This document shows positions 53,770-62,334 of a stretch of DNA of 64,000 nucleotides, piece after piece (the first letter of the stretch is position 1; every line of letters begins with the position of its first letter). Position numbers and translations under genes: made by a program. The notes beneath the pieces were generated by a model that was not told where the DNA came from, did no database searches, and saw only the letters and a program-made list of their open reading frames with translations. Source of the stretch: a virus; the IMG/VR virus record IMGVR_UViG_3300033149_003588, positions 80,799 through 144,798 of that record, one strand, 5' to 3'.

Positions 53770-54108
53770 CTAGTCTTCATATGCTCCTTCCATCGCAAAG
53801 CGCATAATCTCTATCCTATATAATGGATCAACATGATTTTCCTCTAAATATATGAATATACGTATTCTGTCTATTATGTCTTCAAAACTCATTTCTATTG
53901 GATAATAAATAAAATCCTTGTGATTCACTGATAATAACCATCTCCTTATACGTGGAGGCTTACACCATTTACTTAGAAAACAATATGTCCCAGCATCGCT
54001 TTCTATACCATATTCGACCGAAAGGAATATAATCCCAGAAATCGAGAAGTCCGAAGTACGCTCAGAAATAACTTTTAGATTCACATGTTTAAAATCTTCT
54101 ATCGTCAT
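53770..54108 (-). CDS. hypothetical protein
   Basis: 112 residues. Contains YCFLSKWCKPPRIRRWLLSV and an Ile/Phe-rich FEDIIDRIRIFIYLEENHVD. Start ATG has only a weak ribosome binding site. It ends 45 bases before element B. Function unknown. Confidence 0.42.
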   Translation of the reverse strand: MTIEDFKHVNLKVISERTSDFSISGIIFLSVEYGIESDAGTYCFLSKWCKPPRIRRWLLSVNHKDFIYYPIEMSFEDIIDRIRIFIYLEENHVDPLYRIEIMRFAMEGAYED

Positions 54109-54118
54109 AGAACCATTG

Positions 54119-54535
54119 TTATATATTGGTTAAAACAGGTTTATATCGGCTTTCCTTATAATGATCATATTTGGGCTTATCGATGTGCCTTTGTACGATA
54201 GCAGCTATCTTGCCCAGGATTTTGGCCATAGCTATTGGGTCGCCACTTTTGAGAATTTCTGCGACTTTTGTCGCATCTTCCTCTTCAAACATCACGACTT
54301 TCTCATGAGGAGCATTAGAACGGATATCGATATAAAGTCCAGTTAAGAAGTTCTCATCGTCCGTAGGGTCATCATCAGGGAGACGCTCTATTTCTATGGC
54401 GTCGCACCCATCGAACTCACACTCTGCCCATGTGCAACGTACAGCAGTCATAGTGACGTCCTGATAACCAAGCTTCTTCTTAATGGTCTCTATAATCTCG
54501 TGTATCTCCATAGTGGTATAATACTTCTCTTCCAT
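54119..54535 (-). CDS. hypothetical protein, paralogue of 55130-55663
   Basis: 138 residues, AAGGAGG before the ATG. The C-terminal part (VAEILKSGDPIAMAKILGKI, AAIVQRHIDKPKYDHYKES) is clearly shared with the end of the 177-residue gene at 55130-55663 (IIDVLRSGDSIAIAEILGKI). It lies directly behind element C. Function unknown. Confidence 0.5.
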   Translation of the reverse strand: MEEKYYTTMEIHEIIETIKKKLGYQDVTMTAVRCTWAECEFDGCDAIEIERLPDDDPTDDENFLTGLYIDIRSNAPHEKVVMFEEEDATKVAEILKSGDPIAMAKILGKIAAIVQRHIDKPKYDHYKESRYKPVLTNI

Positions 54536-54544
54536 TATTCCTCC

Positions 54545-54781
54545 TTAGATCATTTTTATAAAAATGGATAACAAGCTTGGTGTCAAGCCCCTCCTGTCCA
54601 AAGTATAAGAGGATAACAGGGGTAAAAGAACCTGTAAATGGCCATATTTAGGATAAAAGGACATTTTTCCAGAGAGCAGAAAGTGGGGGACCCACAATAT
54701 GCCTATATATTCTTTATTCGTGAGCAGTAGTATATCTACACATGTATATATCCTTTTATTCTTTTTATTCTTGTCACTCAT
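54545..54781 (-). CDS. doubtful 78-residue reading frame
   Basis: Begins MSDKNKKNKRIYTCVDILLL after a GGAG eleven bases upstream and an ATGA overlap with the frame at 54774-54935. Its 3' end runs through promoter-like element C, and its latter half has no convincing protein pattern. Kept only because of the overlap. Confidence 0.25.
   Translation of the reverse strand: MSDKNKKNKRIYTCVDILLLTNKEYIGILWVPHFLLSGKMSFYPKYGHLQVLLPLLSSYTLDRRGLTPSLLSIFIKMI
54561..54586 (-). promoter_or_regulatory. promoter-like element, copy C
   Basis: Minus strand: TTGACA, 14 bases with AAGCTTGTTATC, CATTTT followed by TATAAAAATG. 25 bases upstream of the ATG at 54535. Shares its left flank (GGACAGGAGGGGC) with copy B. 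Confidence 0.5.
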
Positions 54782-54935
54782 TTATTCTACTTCTCCTTTT
54801 ACTCTTTTGTTCCTGTTGCCCATTTACCTTGTTCTTCTTTTTATCCTTTTTATTCCATTCTGTTACTATTTTTATGTCGATAAAAATAAACCCTGGCGGA
54901 GGGGATCTAGCTCTACAACTAAAACATGGACTCAT
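54774..54935 (-). CDS. doubtful 53-residue basic reading frame
   Basis: Begins MSPCFSCRARSPPPGFIFID two bases after the preceding stop and becomes lysine-rich (NKKDKKKNKVNGQQEQKSKR). The joints to both neighbouring frames favour coding, but no ribosome binding site is visible. The opposite-strand frames here are long but only hydrophobic repeats of the AT-rich complement. Confidence 0.3.
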   Translation of the reverse strand: MSPCFSCRARSPPPGFIFIDIKIVTEWNKKDKKKNKVNGQQEQKSKRRSRINE

Positions 54936-54937
54936 AA

Positions 54938-55084
54938 TTATTCTGTGTTTCCACATATTAATTCATTCTCCATTGTTTCTCCTCCCTCTTTGGTGGGAGT
55001 TTTCTTCTGTTTCTTCATTGGACGATATCTTCTCCAGGGTTTCTCGTCTCTTTTTGTCCTTTTATTACGTTTTTTAGCACCCAT
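54938..55084 (-). CDS. 48-residue basic small protein
   Basis: ATG 55084 with AGGAG seven bases upstream. Product MGAKKRNKRTKRDEKPWRRY then RPMKKQKKTPTKEGGETMEN, very rich in Lys/Arg, so probably nucleic-acid or ribosome associated. Its signals are clear even though it is short. Confidence 0.5.
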   Translation of the reverse strand: MGAKKRNKRTKRDEKPWRRYRPMKKQKKTPTKEGGETMENELICGNTE

Positions 55085-55129
55085 CAGATATCTCCTATTG
55101 TATTAATAAAATATATTAGCGAAAAATAA

Positions 55130-55663
55130 CTAAAATATAGGTTCATAATCATTCTCTTTATAATGATTATATCCAGGGTCGTCGATATGTTTTTCTATAA
55201 TAGATGAAATCTTACCCAATATCTCAGCTATGGCTATTGAATCACCACTCCTAAGAACATCTATAATCTTTATCACATCTAACTCTTCAAAAACTACTCC
55301 TTCTGAATCATCAGGACGAATAGAAAGCCTAGTAGGGAAATACTCATCCTCTTCCATTCCACTAATAAACTCCGTATGTTCTTCATAAATAACATATTCG
55401 TTCCACATACGTGCCCAGGCACAGATCTCTACACCACCATATCCTAATCTTGTCTGTATCATAGAAGTAACCTCACAGATTTCATCTATGGAATATGATT
55501 TATCTTGCTCTTTTTCCTGTGGGACAGAAAAGAAAGTTCCGTTAAGATATGATACCCTTTGAGCAGCCTGCTCTGGATTGTCATAATCACTTTCTGGATA
55601 CCATTCTCCATTCACGAATGTGCCGACTACATATGAGTCATCTGTTTTTAGATAAACATACAT
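55130..55663 (-). CDS. hypothetical protein, paralogue of 54119-54535
   Basis: 177 residues, AAGGAGGAG before the ATG. The N-terminal third (DDSYVVGTFVNGEWYPESDY) is unique; from about residue 58 it parallels the 138-residue neighbour, ending IEKHIDDPGYNHYKENDYEP. First gene left of the DUF4116-like array. Function unknown. Confidence 0.5.
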   Translation of the reverse strand: MYVYLKTDDSYVVGTFVNGEWYPESDYDNPEQAAQRVSYLNGTFFSVPQEKEQDKSYSIDEICEVTSMIQTRLGYGGVEICAWARMWNEYVIYEEHTEFISGMEEDEYFPTRLSIRPDDSEGVVFEELDVIKIIDVLRSGDSIAIAEILGKISSIIEKHIDDPGYNHYKENDYEPIF

Positions 55664-56372
55664 AGCTCCTCCTTAAATTTTTGGTTTTTTGTGTCTTTTG
55701 ATTCTCTTCATCATCCTTTGATGAGAATATGTTAGGGTCTACAAACTGAAGGGCAAATCTATTTTCCTCTACTGCTGCTAGACAAATTTCAATGGTTTGT
55801 TCTCTTACGAATTGGAGGGCGAGACCATTCCTTCTCACTGCTGCTAGGCAAATCTCTGGGGTCTGTTCTATCACAAACTGAAGAATACGCCCATCCCGTC
55901 TCACTGCTGCCAAACAGATTTCAGGAGTTTGTTCTCTTACATACTGGAGAGCATCTTCATCACGTTTTACTGCTGCTAGGCAAATCTCTGGAGTCTGTTC
56001 TCTTACATATTGGAGAGCATATCCATGCCTTTTTACTGCTTCTAAACAAATCTCTGGGGTTTGTTCTTTTACATATAGAAGAGCAAATCCACTTTCTTTC
56101 ACTGCCTCTATACAAATCTCTGGAGTTTGGTTCTTTACATAGCAAAGGGCACGCCCGTGTTTTCTCACTGCTGCTAGGCAAATCTCTGGAGTCTGTTCTC
56201 TTATATATCGAAGGGCATGAGCATCCATTTCTACTGCACTCAACATTCTATCACCCTGCAAATTCATTATTTGATCACGTTCGCCTCCCACATATTCTAG
56301 AAATTCATTGAAAGTAATCTTCTTCCCAGTTTGTAATTTATGCTCGATCTTCACTTTTGAAATGGTATCCAT
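55638..56372 (-). CDS. DUF4116-like repeat protein 1
   Basis: 244 residues. An N-terminal cap (MDTISKVKIEHKLQTGKKIT, then FNEFLEYVGG) is followed by seven copies of a 22-residue unit of the form ALQYVREQTPEICLAAVKRD. Instead of the usual NAGGK end it has a lysine-rich tail (DDEENQKTQKTKNLRRSYV). The first codons overlap the stop of the next gene in the array (TAATG). A helical-repeat scaffold is likely; function unknown. Confidence 0.7.
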   Translation of the reverse strand: MDTISKVKIEHKLQTGKKITFNEFLEYVGGERDQIMNLQGDRMLSAVEMDAHALRYIREQTPEICLAAVRKHGRALCYVKNQTPEICIEAVKESGFALLYVKEQTPEICLEAVKRHGYALQYVREQTPEICLAAVKRDEDALQYVREQTPEICLAAVRRDGRILQFVIEQTPEICLAAVRRNGLALQFVREQTIEICLAAVEENRFALQFVDPNIFSSKDDEENQKTQKTKNLRRSYVCLSKNR

Positions 56373-56989
56373 TACTTACCTCCTGCATTTCCATTATCCT
56401 CAGATAAAAATACGTTAGGATCTACATAACAAATAGCACAACTGTCTTGTTTTAATGCTTCCAAACAAATCTCTAGAGTCTGTTTTTTTACAAATTGAAG
56501 AGCATAGCCACTTTGTTTTACTGCCTTTAGACAAATCTCTGGGGTTTGTTCTATCACAAACTGAAGGGCTTCCCCATTCTCCTCTACTGCTGCCAGACAA
56601 ATCTCAGGAGTTTGTTCTCTTACATAACAAAGAGCATAGCCATTTCTTTTCATTGCTGCTAGACAAATCTCTGGGGTTTGTTCTTTTACATATGAGAGAG
56701 CGTGGCCACTTTGTTTTACTGCCTCTAAACAAATCTCTGGAGTTTGCCTTTCTACATATCGAAGGGCATAGCCATCCTCCTTTACTGCTGCTAGGCAAAT
56801 TTCAGGAGTTTGTTCTGTTACATACTGAAGATTAGACCCATATATTTTTACTGCTGTCAAGGCTGCATCCCCCCTCAAATTTCTTATCTGTTCACGTCTA
56901 GCCCCTGCATATTCTAGAAATTCCTTGAGAGTGAGTTTCTTCCCAGTTTGTAATTTATGCTCGATCTTCACTTTTGAAATGGTATCCAT
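56372..56989 (-). CDS. DUF4116-like repeat protein 2
   Basis: 205 residues: cap MDTISKVKIEHKLQTGKKLT, six 22-residue repeats (unit VKEQTPEICLAAMKRNGYAL), then CYVDPNVFLSEDNGNAGGK. The GGAGGT in the AGGK codons is the ribosome binding site of gene 1, and the stop shares a base with its ATG. Cap sequence nearly identical to gene 1. Confidence 0.7.
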   Translation of the reverse strand: MDTISKVKIEHKLQTGKKLTLKEFLEYAGARREQIRNLRGDAALTAVKIYGSNLQYVTEQTPEICLAAVKEDGYALRYVERQTPEICLEAVKQSGHALSYVKEQTPEICLAAMKRNGYALCYVREQTPEICLAAVEENGEALQFVIEQTPEICLKAVKQSGYALQFVKKQTLEICLEALKQDSCAICYVDPNVFLSEDNGNAGGK

Positions 56990-57606
56990 TACTTACCTCC
57001 CGCATTTTCATTATCCTCCGATAAAAATACATCAGGATCTACATATCGAATGGCATCTTTACTTTCTTCCATTGCTGCTAAGCAAATCTCTGGAGTTTGT
57101 TCTATCACATATTGAAGGGCAAGCCCATTTTCTTTTACCGCTGCTAAACAGGTTTCAGGAGTTTGCTCTCTTACATATTGGAGGGCAAAACCATCCTGTT
57201 TTACTGCTTCCAAACAGATCTCAGGTGTTTGTTCTATCACATATTGAAGAGCTTCCCCACACCGTTTTACTGCTGCCATACAGATTTCAGGTGTCTGTTT
57301 TCTTACATACTGAAGAATATGGCCACGCTGTTTCACAGCCATTAGACAAATATCTGGAGTTTGTTTCTTTACATACTGGAGAGCATGACTATTTTCTTTT
57401 ACTGCCGCCCAGCAAATTTCGGGAGTTTGCCTCTTTATATACCGAAGATTAATACCATATTTATTTACTGCCTCCAGAGCTTCGTCTCCCATCCAGTTTC
57501 TTATCTCATAATATCCAACCTCTGTATATTCCAGAAACTCCTTGAGAGTAATCTTCTTCCCAGTTTGTAATTTATGATCTATTCTTGCTTTTGAAATGGT
57601 ATCCAT
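56989..57606 (-). CDS. DUF4116-like repeat protein 3
   Basis: 205 residues: cap MDTISKARIDHKLQTGKKIT, six repeats (one with QTPDIC, one with QTPETC), end RYVDPDVFLSEDNENAGGK. Same TAATG joint and codon-embedded ribosome binding site. The first ILE-rich cap helix and the NLRYIKRQTPEIC opening are conserved. Confidence 0.7.
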   Translation of the reverse strand: MDTISKARIDHKLQTGKKITLKEFLEYTEVGYYEIRNWMGDEALEAVNKYGINLRYIKRQTPEICWAAVKENSHALQYVKKQTPDICLMAVKQRGHILQYVRKQTPEICMAAVKRCGEALQYVIEQTPEICLEAVKQDGFALQYVREQTPETCLAAVKENGLALQYVIEQTPEICLAAMEESKDAIRYVDPDVFLSEDNENAGGK

Positions 57607-58229
57607 TACTTACCTCCTGCATTTTCATTATCCTCTGGTAAAAATATGTTAGGATCTACATATTGGATAGCATCCTCATTTTCTTTTACTGCAGCTATAC
57701 AAATTTCTAGAGTCTGTTTTCTTACATAACAAAGAGCAAGACCATCCTGTTTTACTGCTTCTAAACAAATTTCAGGAGTTTGCTCCCTTACATATTGAAG
57801 GGCATCCCCATTCTCTCTTATTACCTCTAGACAGATCTCTGGAGTTTGCTTTATTATATACTGGAGAACATAACCATCCTCCTTTACTGCCTCCAAGCAA
57901 ATCTCTAGAGTCTGTTCTTTTGCATATTGAAGAGCATGTCCATTTTCTTTTACTGCTTCTAAACAAATTTCGGGGGTCTGTTTTCTTACAAATTGAAGAG
58001 CAAGACCGTCCTGTTTTACTGCCTCTAGACAAATTTCTGGAGTTTGCTCCTTTACATGTCGAAGGGCACGTCCATAATATTTTACTGCCTCTAGAGCTTC
58101 GTCTCCCCTCCAGCTTCTCATACCATCACGTATAACTCCAACCTCTGCATATTCTAGAAATTCCTTAAGAGTGATCTTCTTCCCAGTTTGTAATTTATGA
58201 TCTATTCTTGCCTTTGAAATGGTATCCAT
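57606..58229 (-). CDS. DUF4116-like repeat protein 4
   Basis: 207 residues: cap MDTISKARIDHKLQTGKKIT then EYAEVGVIRDGMRSWRGDEA, six repeats, end QYVDPNIFLPEDNENAGGK. It is the closest relative of gene 3 in its cap, suggesting a recent duplication of the two. Confidence 0.7.
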   Translation of the reverse strand: MDTISKARIDHKLQTGKKITLKEFLEYAEVGVIRDGMRSWRGDEALEAVKYYGRALRHVKEQTPEICLEAVKQDGLALQFVRKQTPEICLEAVKENGHALQYAKEQTLEICLEAVKEDGYVLQYIIKQTPEICLEVIRENGDALQYVREQTPEICLEAVKQDGLALCYVRKQTLEICIAAVKENEDAIQYVDPNIFLPEDNENAGGK

Positions 58230-58978
58230 TACTTACCTCCTGTATTTTCATCATCCTCCGATAAAAATATGTTAAGATCTACATAAGAACACACACAACC
58301 ATTCCTTTCTATTGCTGCTATACAAATCTCGGGTGTTTGCTTTATTACATACTGGAGAGCAAAACCATCCTGTTTTACTGCTTCTAAACATATCTCAGGA
58401 GTTTGTTCTATTACATACCGAAGGGCTTGCCCACAATGTTTTACCGCCTCTAGACAAATCTCTAGAGTCTGTTCTATTACATATTGAAGGGCACCCCCAT
58501 TCTCTCTTACTGCGGCCAGACAAATCTCTGGAGTTTGTTTTCTTACATACTGAAGAGCATCTCCATTCCCTTTTACTGCTTCTAAACAAATCTCAGGAGT
58601 TTGTTCTCTTACAAACTGAAGGGCATATCCATTTCGTTTTACTGCTTCTAAACAGATTTCAGGAGTTTGCTCTCTTACATACTGAAGAGCATGTCCATTT
58701 TCTTTTATTGCTTCTAGGCAAATCTCGGGTGTCTGTTCTATTACATATTGAAGGGCACGACCGTTTCGTTTTACTGCTGCCATACAGATTTCAGGAGTTT
58801 GCTCTCTTACAAAACGAAGGTCAAGACTATAATTTTTCACCACCTCTAAAGCTCTGTCGCCCTCCCAACTCTTTATATCACCACGCTTGATTCCTACATA
58901 TTCCAGAAACTCCTCAAGAGTAAGTTTCTTCCCAATCTGTAATTTATGGTCGATTTTTGCCTTTGAAATGGTGTCCAT
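58229..58978 (-). CDS. DUF4116-like repeat protein 5
   Basis: 249 residues from ATG 58978, behind AAGGA; a longer frame reaches upstream into gene 6 but lacks the cap start. Cap MDTISKAKIDHKLQIGKKLT, eight repeats, end SYVDLNIFLSEDDENTGGK. It follows the SxTD-ending gene 6 with a short spacer rather than the usual TAATG joint. Confidence 0.7.
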   Translation of the reverse strand: MDTISKAKIDHKLQIGKKLTLEEFLEYVGIKRGDIKSWEGDRALEVVKNYSLDLRFVREQTPEICMAAVKRNGRALQYVIEQTPEICLEAIKENGHALQYVREQTPEICLEAVKRNGYALQFVREQTPEICLEAVKGNGDALQYVRKQTPEICLAAVRENGGALQYVIEQTLEICLEAVKHCGQALRYVIEQTPEICLEAVKQDGFALQYVIKQTPEICIAAIERNGCVCSYVDLNIFLSEDDENTGGK

Positions 58979-58988
58979 TATTTGTCCT

Positions 58989-59801
58989 TTACTCTGATAA
59001 AAATATGTTGGGATCCATATGCTGAAGTGCTGCTGCCCCATTCTGCTTTATAGCCTCCATACAGATTTCAAAAGTCTGCTTCTTTACATAACGAAGAGCA
59101 TAACCATCGTGTTTTACTGCTGCCAAGCAAATCTCTGGAGTTTGTTCTATCACATATTGAAGGGCATAGTCACTCCTTTTTACTGCCTCTAAACAAATCT
59201 CTGGAGTCTGTTCTTTTACATAACAAAGAGCAATCCCATTTTGCTTCACTGCTTCCAAACAAATCTCTGGGGTTTGTTCCTTTACATATTGGAGAACATC
59301 TCCATCCTGTTTCACTGCTTCTAAACAAATCTCTGGGGTCTGCTCTTTTACATAACAAAGAGCCTCTCCATATTCTTTTACTGCTGCTAGGCAAATCTCT
59401 GGAGTCTGTTCTCTTACATACTGAAGAGCAAGCCCATTCTGTTTTACTGCTTCCAGACAAATCTCTGGAGTCTGTTCTTTTACATATAGAAGGGCGTAAC
59501 CATTTTCTTTTACTGCAGCTAAACAAATTTCAGGAGTTTGCTTCCTTATATACTGTAGGACATAACCATCCTGTTTTACTGCTGCCAGACATAACTCTGG
59601 AGTTTGTTCTTTTATAAATTGGAAGAATCGTATACCCTGTGTAACCTTCTCTAGAGCTTCATCTCCCTTTAAATTCCTTGAACTTATTACTTCCATACGC
59701 ATATCTTCATTTACCCCTGTATATTCCAGAAGCTCCTTAAGAGTTAGTTTCTTCCCAGTATGTAATTTATGATCTATCTGTGTTTTTGAAATAACATCCA
59801 T
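58989..59801 (-). CDS. DUF4116-like repeat protein 6
   Basis: 270 residues: cap MDVISKTQIDHKLHTGKKLT, nine repeats beginning FFQFIKEQTPELC, end ALQHMDPNIFLSE. Its tail is shortened relative to its neighbours and lacks NAGGK, matching the different joint to gene 5. Confidence 0.7.
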   Translation of the reverse strand: MDVISKTQIDHKLHTGKKLTLKELLEYTGVNEDMRMEVISSRNLKGDEALEKVTQGIRFFQFIKEQTPELCLAAVKQDGYVLQYIRKQTPEICLAAVKENGYALLYVKEQTPEICLEAVKQNGLALQYVREQTPEICLAAVKEYGEALCYVKEQTPEICLEAVKQDGDVLQYVKEQTPEICLEAVKQNGIALCYVKEQTPEICLEAVKRSDYALQYVIEQTPEICLAAVKHDGYALRYVKKQTFEICMEAIKQNGAAALQHMDPNIFLSE

Positions 59802-60682
59802 TACTTACCTTCCGCATTTTTATTATCCTCTGATAAAAATATGTTAAGATCTACATATTGGATAGCACTCTTATTTCGTTTTATCGCTGCTAGACAAATC
59901 TCAAGTGTTTGCTCCTTCACATATTGAAGCGCATGACCATTCCGTTTTACCGCCGCCATACAGATTTCAGGAGTTTGTTCTTTCACATACTGAAGAGCAA
60001 AACCATCCTGTTTTACTGCTTCTAGACAAATTTCAGGAGTCTGCTCTATTACCCGACGAAAGGCATATTTATTTTGCTTCACTGCTGCTAGGCAAATTTC
60101 AGGAGTCTGCTCTGCTACAAACTGGAGAGCAACACCATTCTGTTTTACTGCTGTCATACAGATTTCAGGGGTTTGTTCCCTTACAAATTGAAGAGCATCT
60201 CCATCCTGTTTCACGGCTTCTAGACAGATCTCGGAGGTCTGCTCCCTTATATATTGAAGATTAAGACCATTCTGTTTCACTGCTGCCAAACAGATTTCAG
60301 GGGTTTGCTCTCTTACAAATTGAAGAGCATCTCCATTCTTCATTACTGCCGCTAAACAGATTTCGGGAGTTTGTTCTTCTACATAACAAAGAGCATCTCC
60401 ATTCCCTTTTACTGCTTCTAAACAAATCTCGGGAGTTTGTTCTTCTACATAACAAAGAGCATGACCACACTCCTTTACTGCTGCTAAACAAATTTCAGGG
60501 GTCTGCTCTTTTACATACCGAAGATTAAGACCGTAAATAATTACTGATTCTAAAGCCTCGTCCCCTTTGAGATTATATATACCATCATATTTAGCCCCCA
60601 CATACTCCAGAAATTCCTCGACAGTGAGTTTCTTCCCAGTCTGTAATTTATGGTCAATTTTTGCCTTTGAAATAATATCCAT
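59801..60682 (-). CDS. DUF4116-like repeat protein 7
   Basis: 293 residues: cap MDIISKAKIDHKLQTGKKLT, ten repeats, end QYVDLNIFLSEDNKNAEGK. The AEGK codons (GGAAGGT) form a slightly weaker ribosome binding site for gene 6. One unit has a charged variant (YAFRRVIEQTPEIC). Confidence 0.7.
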   Translation of the reverse strand: MDIISKAKIDHKLQTGKKLTVEEFLEYVGAKYDGIYNLKGDEALESVIIYGLNLRYVKEQTPEICLAAVKECGHALCYVEEQTPEICLEAVKGNGDALCYVEEQTPEICLAAVMKNGDALQFVREQTPEICLAAVKQNGLNLQYIREQTSEICLEAVKQDGDALQFVREQTPEICMTAVKQNGVALQFVAEQTPEICLAAVKQNKYAFRRVIEQTPEICLEAVKQDGFALQYVKEQTPEICMAAVKRNGHALQYVKEQTLEICLAAIKRNKSAIQYVDLNIFLSEDNKNAEGK

Positions 60683-61662
60683 TATTTGTCTTTTATACCC
60701 CCCTTACTATTTTCTGGTAAAAATATACTAAGATCTACATATTGGATAGCATCTTCACTTTCTTTTACTGCTGCTATACAGATCTCTGGAGTTTGTTCTC
60801 TCACATATGGAAGGACATAGCTATTCTCTTTTACTGCTGCTAGACAAATCTCAGGTGTTTGCCTCTCCACATACCGAAGGGCATCTCCATCTTCCATTAC
60901 TGCCGCTAGGCAGATCTCTGGAGTCTGTTCTTTTACAAAACAAAGGGCATCTCCATAGTTTTTTACTGCTTCCAAACAAATCTCTGGAGTTTGCTCTTCT
61001 ACATACTGCAGTGCATAACCATCCCTTTTCACTGCTTCCAGACAGATTTCTGGGGTTTGTTCTCTTACAAATTGAAGGGCGAGACCATTTTGCCTTACAG
61101 CTTCTAAACAGATCTCTGGAGTTTGCTCTTTTACACACTCAAGAGTGATCCCATTCCGTCTTACTGCCTCTAGACATATCTCAGGTGTCTGTTTTCTTAC
61201 AAAATGGAGGATAAGTTCTTCCTTATCGATTGCTCCCACACAAACCTGTCTTACTGCTGCTAGGCAGATCTCAGGAGTCTGTTCCCTTACATACTGAAGA
61301 GCATCCCCATCCTGTTTTACTGCTTCCAAACAGATTTTGGGGGTTTGTTCTCTTACGTACTGAAGGGCACGTGCACTCCGTTTTACTGCTGCCATACAGA
61401 TTTCAGGAGTCTGTTCTCTCACATACTGGAGAGCATCTCCATCTTCCATTACTGCCGCTAGGCAAATCTCTGGAGTCTGTTCTTTTACATATTGAAGATT
61501 AAAACCATTCTGTTTCACTGCCTCTAGGGCTTCACTCCCTTTTAGATTTATTATTTCGTCACACATAGCCCCAGCTCCCGTATACTCTAAGAATTCCTTG
61601 AAAGTAATCCCCTTCCCAGTCTGTAACTTGTGGTCAATTTGCACCTTTTTAATGTCATCCAT
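60682..61662 (-). CDS. DUF4116-like repeat protein 8
   Basis: 326 residues, the longest intact member. Cap MDDIKKVQIDHKLQTGKGIT with AAGGAGGGG before the ATG, eleven repeats, end QYVDLSIFLPENSKGGIKDK. One repeat carries an insertion (VRQVCVGAIDKEELILHFVR) that breaks the 22-residue period. It is the first gene of the continuous array after the broken copy. Confidence 0.7.
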   Translation of the reverse strand: MDDIKKVQIDHKLQTGKGITFKEFLEYTGAGAMCDEIINLKGSEALEAVKQNGFNLQYVKEQTPEICLAAVMEDGDALQYVREQTPEICMAAVKRSARALQYVREQTPKICLEAVKQDGDALQYVREQTPEICLAAVRQVCVGAIDKEELILHFVRKQTPEICLEAVRRNGITLECVKEQTPEICLEAVRQNGLALQFVREQTPEICLEAVKRDGYALQYVEEQTPEICLEAVKNYGDALCFVKEQTPEICLAAVMEDGDALRYVERQTPEICLAAVKENSYVLPYVREQTPEICIAAVKESEDAIQYVDLSIFLPENSKGGIKDK

Positions 61663-61686
61663 TCCCCCTCCTTGGATTTGAGTTAA

Positions 61687-62161
61687 TTAGACCCCCTCAT
61701 TGTTTTCTGGTAAAAATATGTTAGGATCTACATATCGAAGGACATATCTATCTTTTTTTACTGCTTCTAAACAGATTTCTAGGGTCTGTTCTTTTACGTG
61801 ACAGAGGGCACGTGGATTCTGTTTTACTGCTACCATACAAATCTCAGGAGTTTGTTCTCTCACATATCGGAGAGCAAAACCATTTCCTTTCACTGCTTCC
61901 AGACAGATTTCTGGGGTTTGTTCTCTTACAACAAATCTCTGGAGTTTGCTCTTTCACGAATTGAAGAAGATACATATCTCGCCTTATTGCTTTCATACAA
62001 ACATCAAAAGTTGGGTTTTTTATAAATTGGGGTGGATTTACTTGTCGTATTATATCCCTTAAAACTTCTCTCCCATCTATATATTCTATAAATTCTTCAA
62101 AAGTAATCTTTTCCCCAGTTTGTAGTTTGTGATCGATTTTCACTTTTGCAATGGTATCCAT
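61687..62161 (-). pseudogene. broken DUF4116-like gene (frameshift)
   Basis: The intact start (ATG 62161 behind GGGAG; MDTIAKVKIDHKLQTGEKIT) runs to YLLQFVKEQTPEICC near 61931, where the frame shifts. The remaining in-frame repeats (VREQTPEICLEAVKGNGFAL to YVDPNIFLPENNEG) lie in another frame. At 61930/61931 the repeat is joined as CTTACA|ACAAATC, as if 38 bases of one 66-base unit were lost. The result is two fragments. The right-hand part is identical to the window's right edge. Confidence 0.6.
61818..61931. repeat. 114-bp exact direct repeat (left copy)
   Basis: Identical base for base to 63887-64000. It lies inside the broken DUF4116-like gene and ends exactly at the point where the reading frame is disrupted. 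Longer than the usual identity between repeats of this array, so it reflects a recent duplication, or an assembly junction. Confidence 0.75.
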
Positions 62162-62300
62162 CATTCATCTCCCATCGTAAGTTATCGAGACTTATCGTCA
62201 AGACAAATTCTTCCTCGACATTCTGCATCCTGATATAGTTGTCGAGGCTTGCCCTCGAATAATAAGGCTTGCCCTTTAAGCCGTATCTCTTTAATATTTT

Positions 62301-62326
62301 GAAAAAGGGGGGTCTTTCGACCCCCC
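62301..62326 (-). terminator. strong rho-independent terminator
   Basis: Minus strand: GGGGGGTC, loop GAAA, GACCCCCC, then TTTTTC. An 8-bp G/C stem with a stable GAAA tetraloop and a T-run, ending nine bases after the stop at 62335. It closes the transcript of the 62335-62874 gene. Confidence 0.85.
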
Positions 62327-62334
62327 ATATCCGC

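Noticed and set aside
54699-55106. 135-codon plus-strand frame, very hydrophobic
   Set aside because: It is the complement of lysine-rich minus-strand small frames, has no ribosome binding site, and all neighbours are on the minus strand. The hydrophobicity is what an A-rich strand gives in the opposite direction.
55905-61500. Long plus-strand and alternative minus-strand frames across the repeat array
   Set aside because: A 66-bp unit with no stops in several frames keeps them open automatically. The QTPEIC frame alone has caps, ribosome binding sites and consistent ends.
55638-62161. CRISPR-like direct repeats
   Set aside because: The repeats have no unique spacers, vary in every unit and are fully coding with a 66-bp period.
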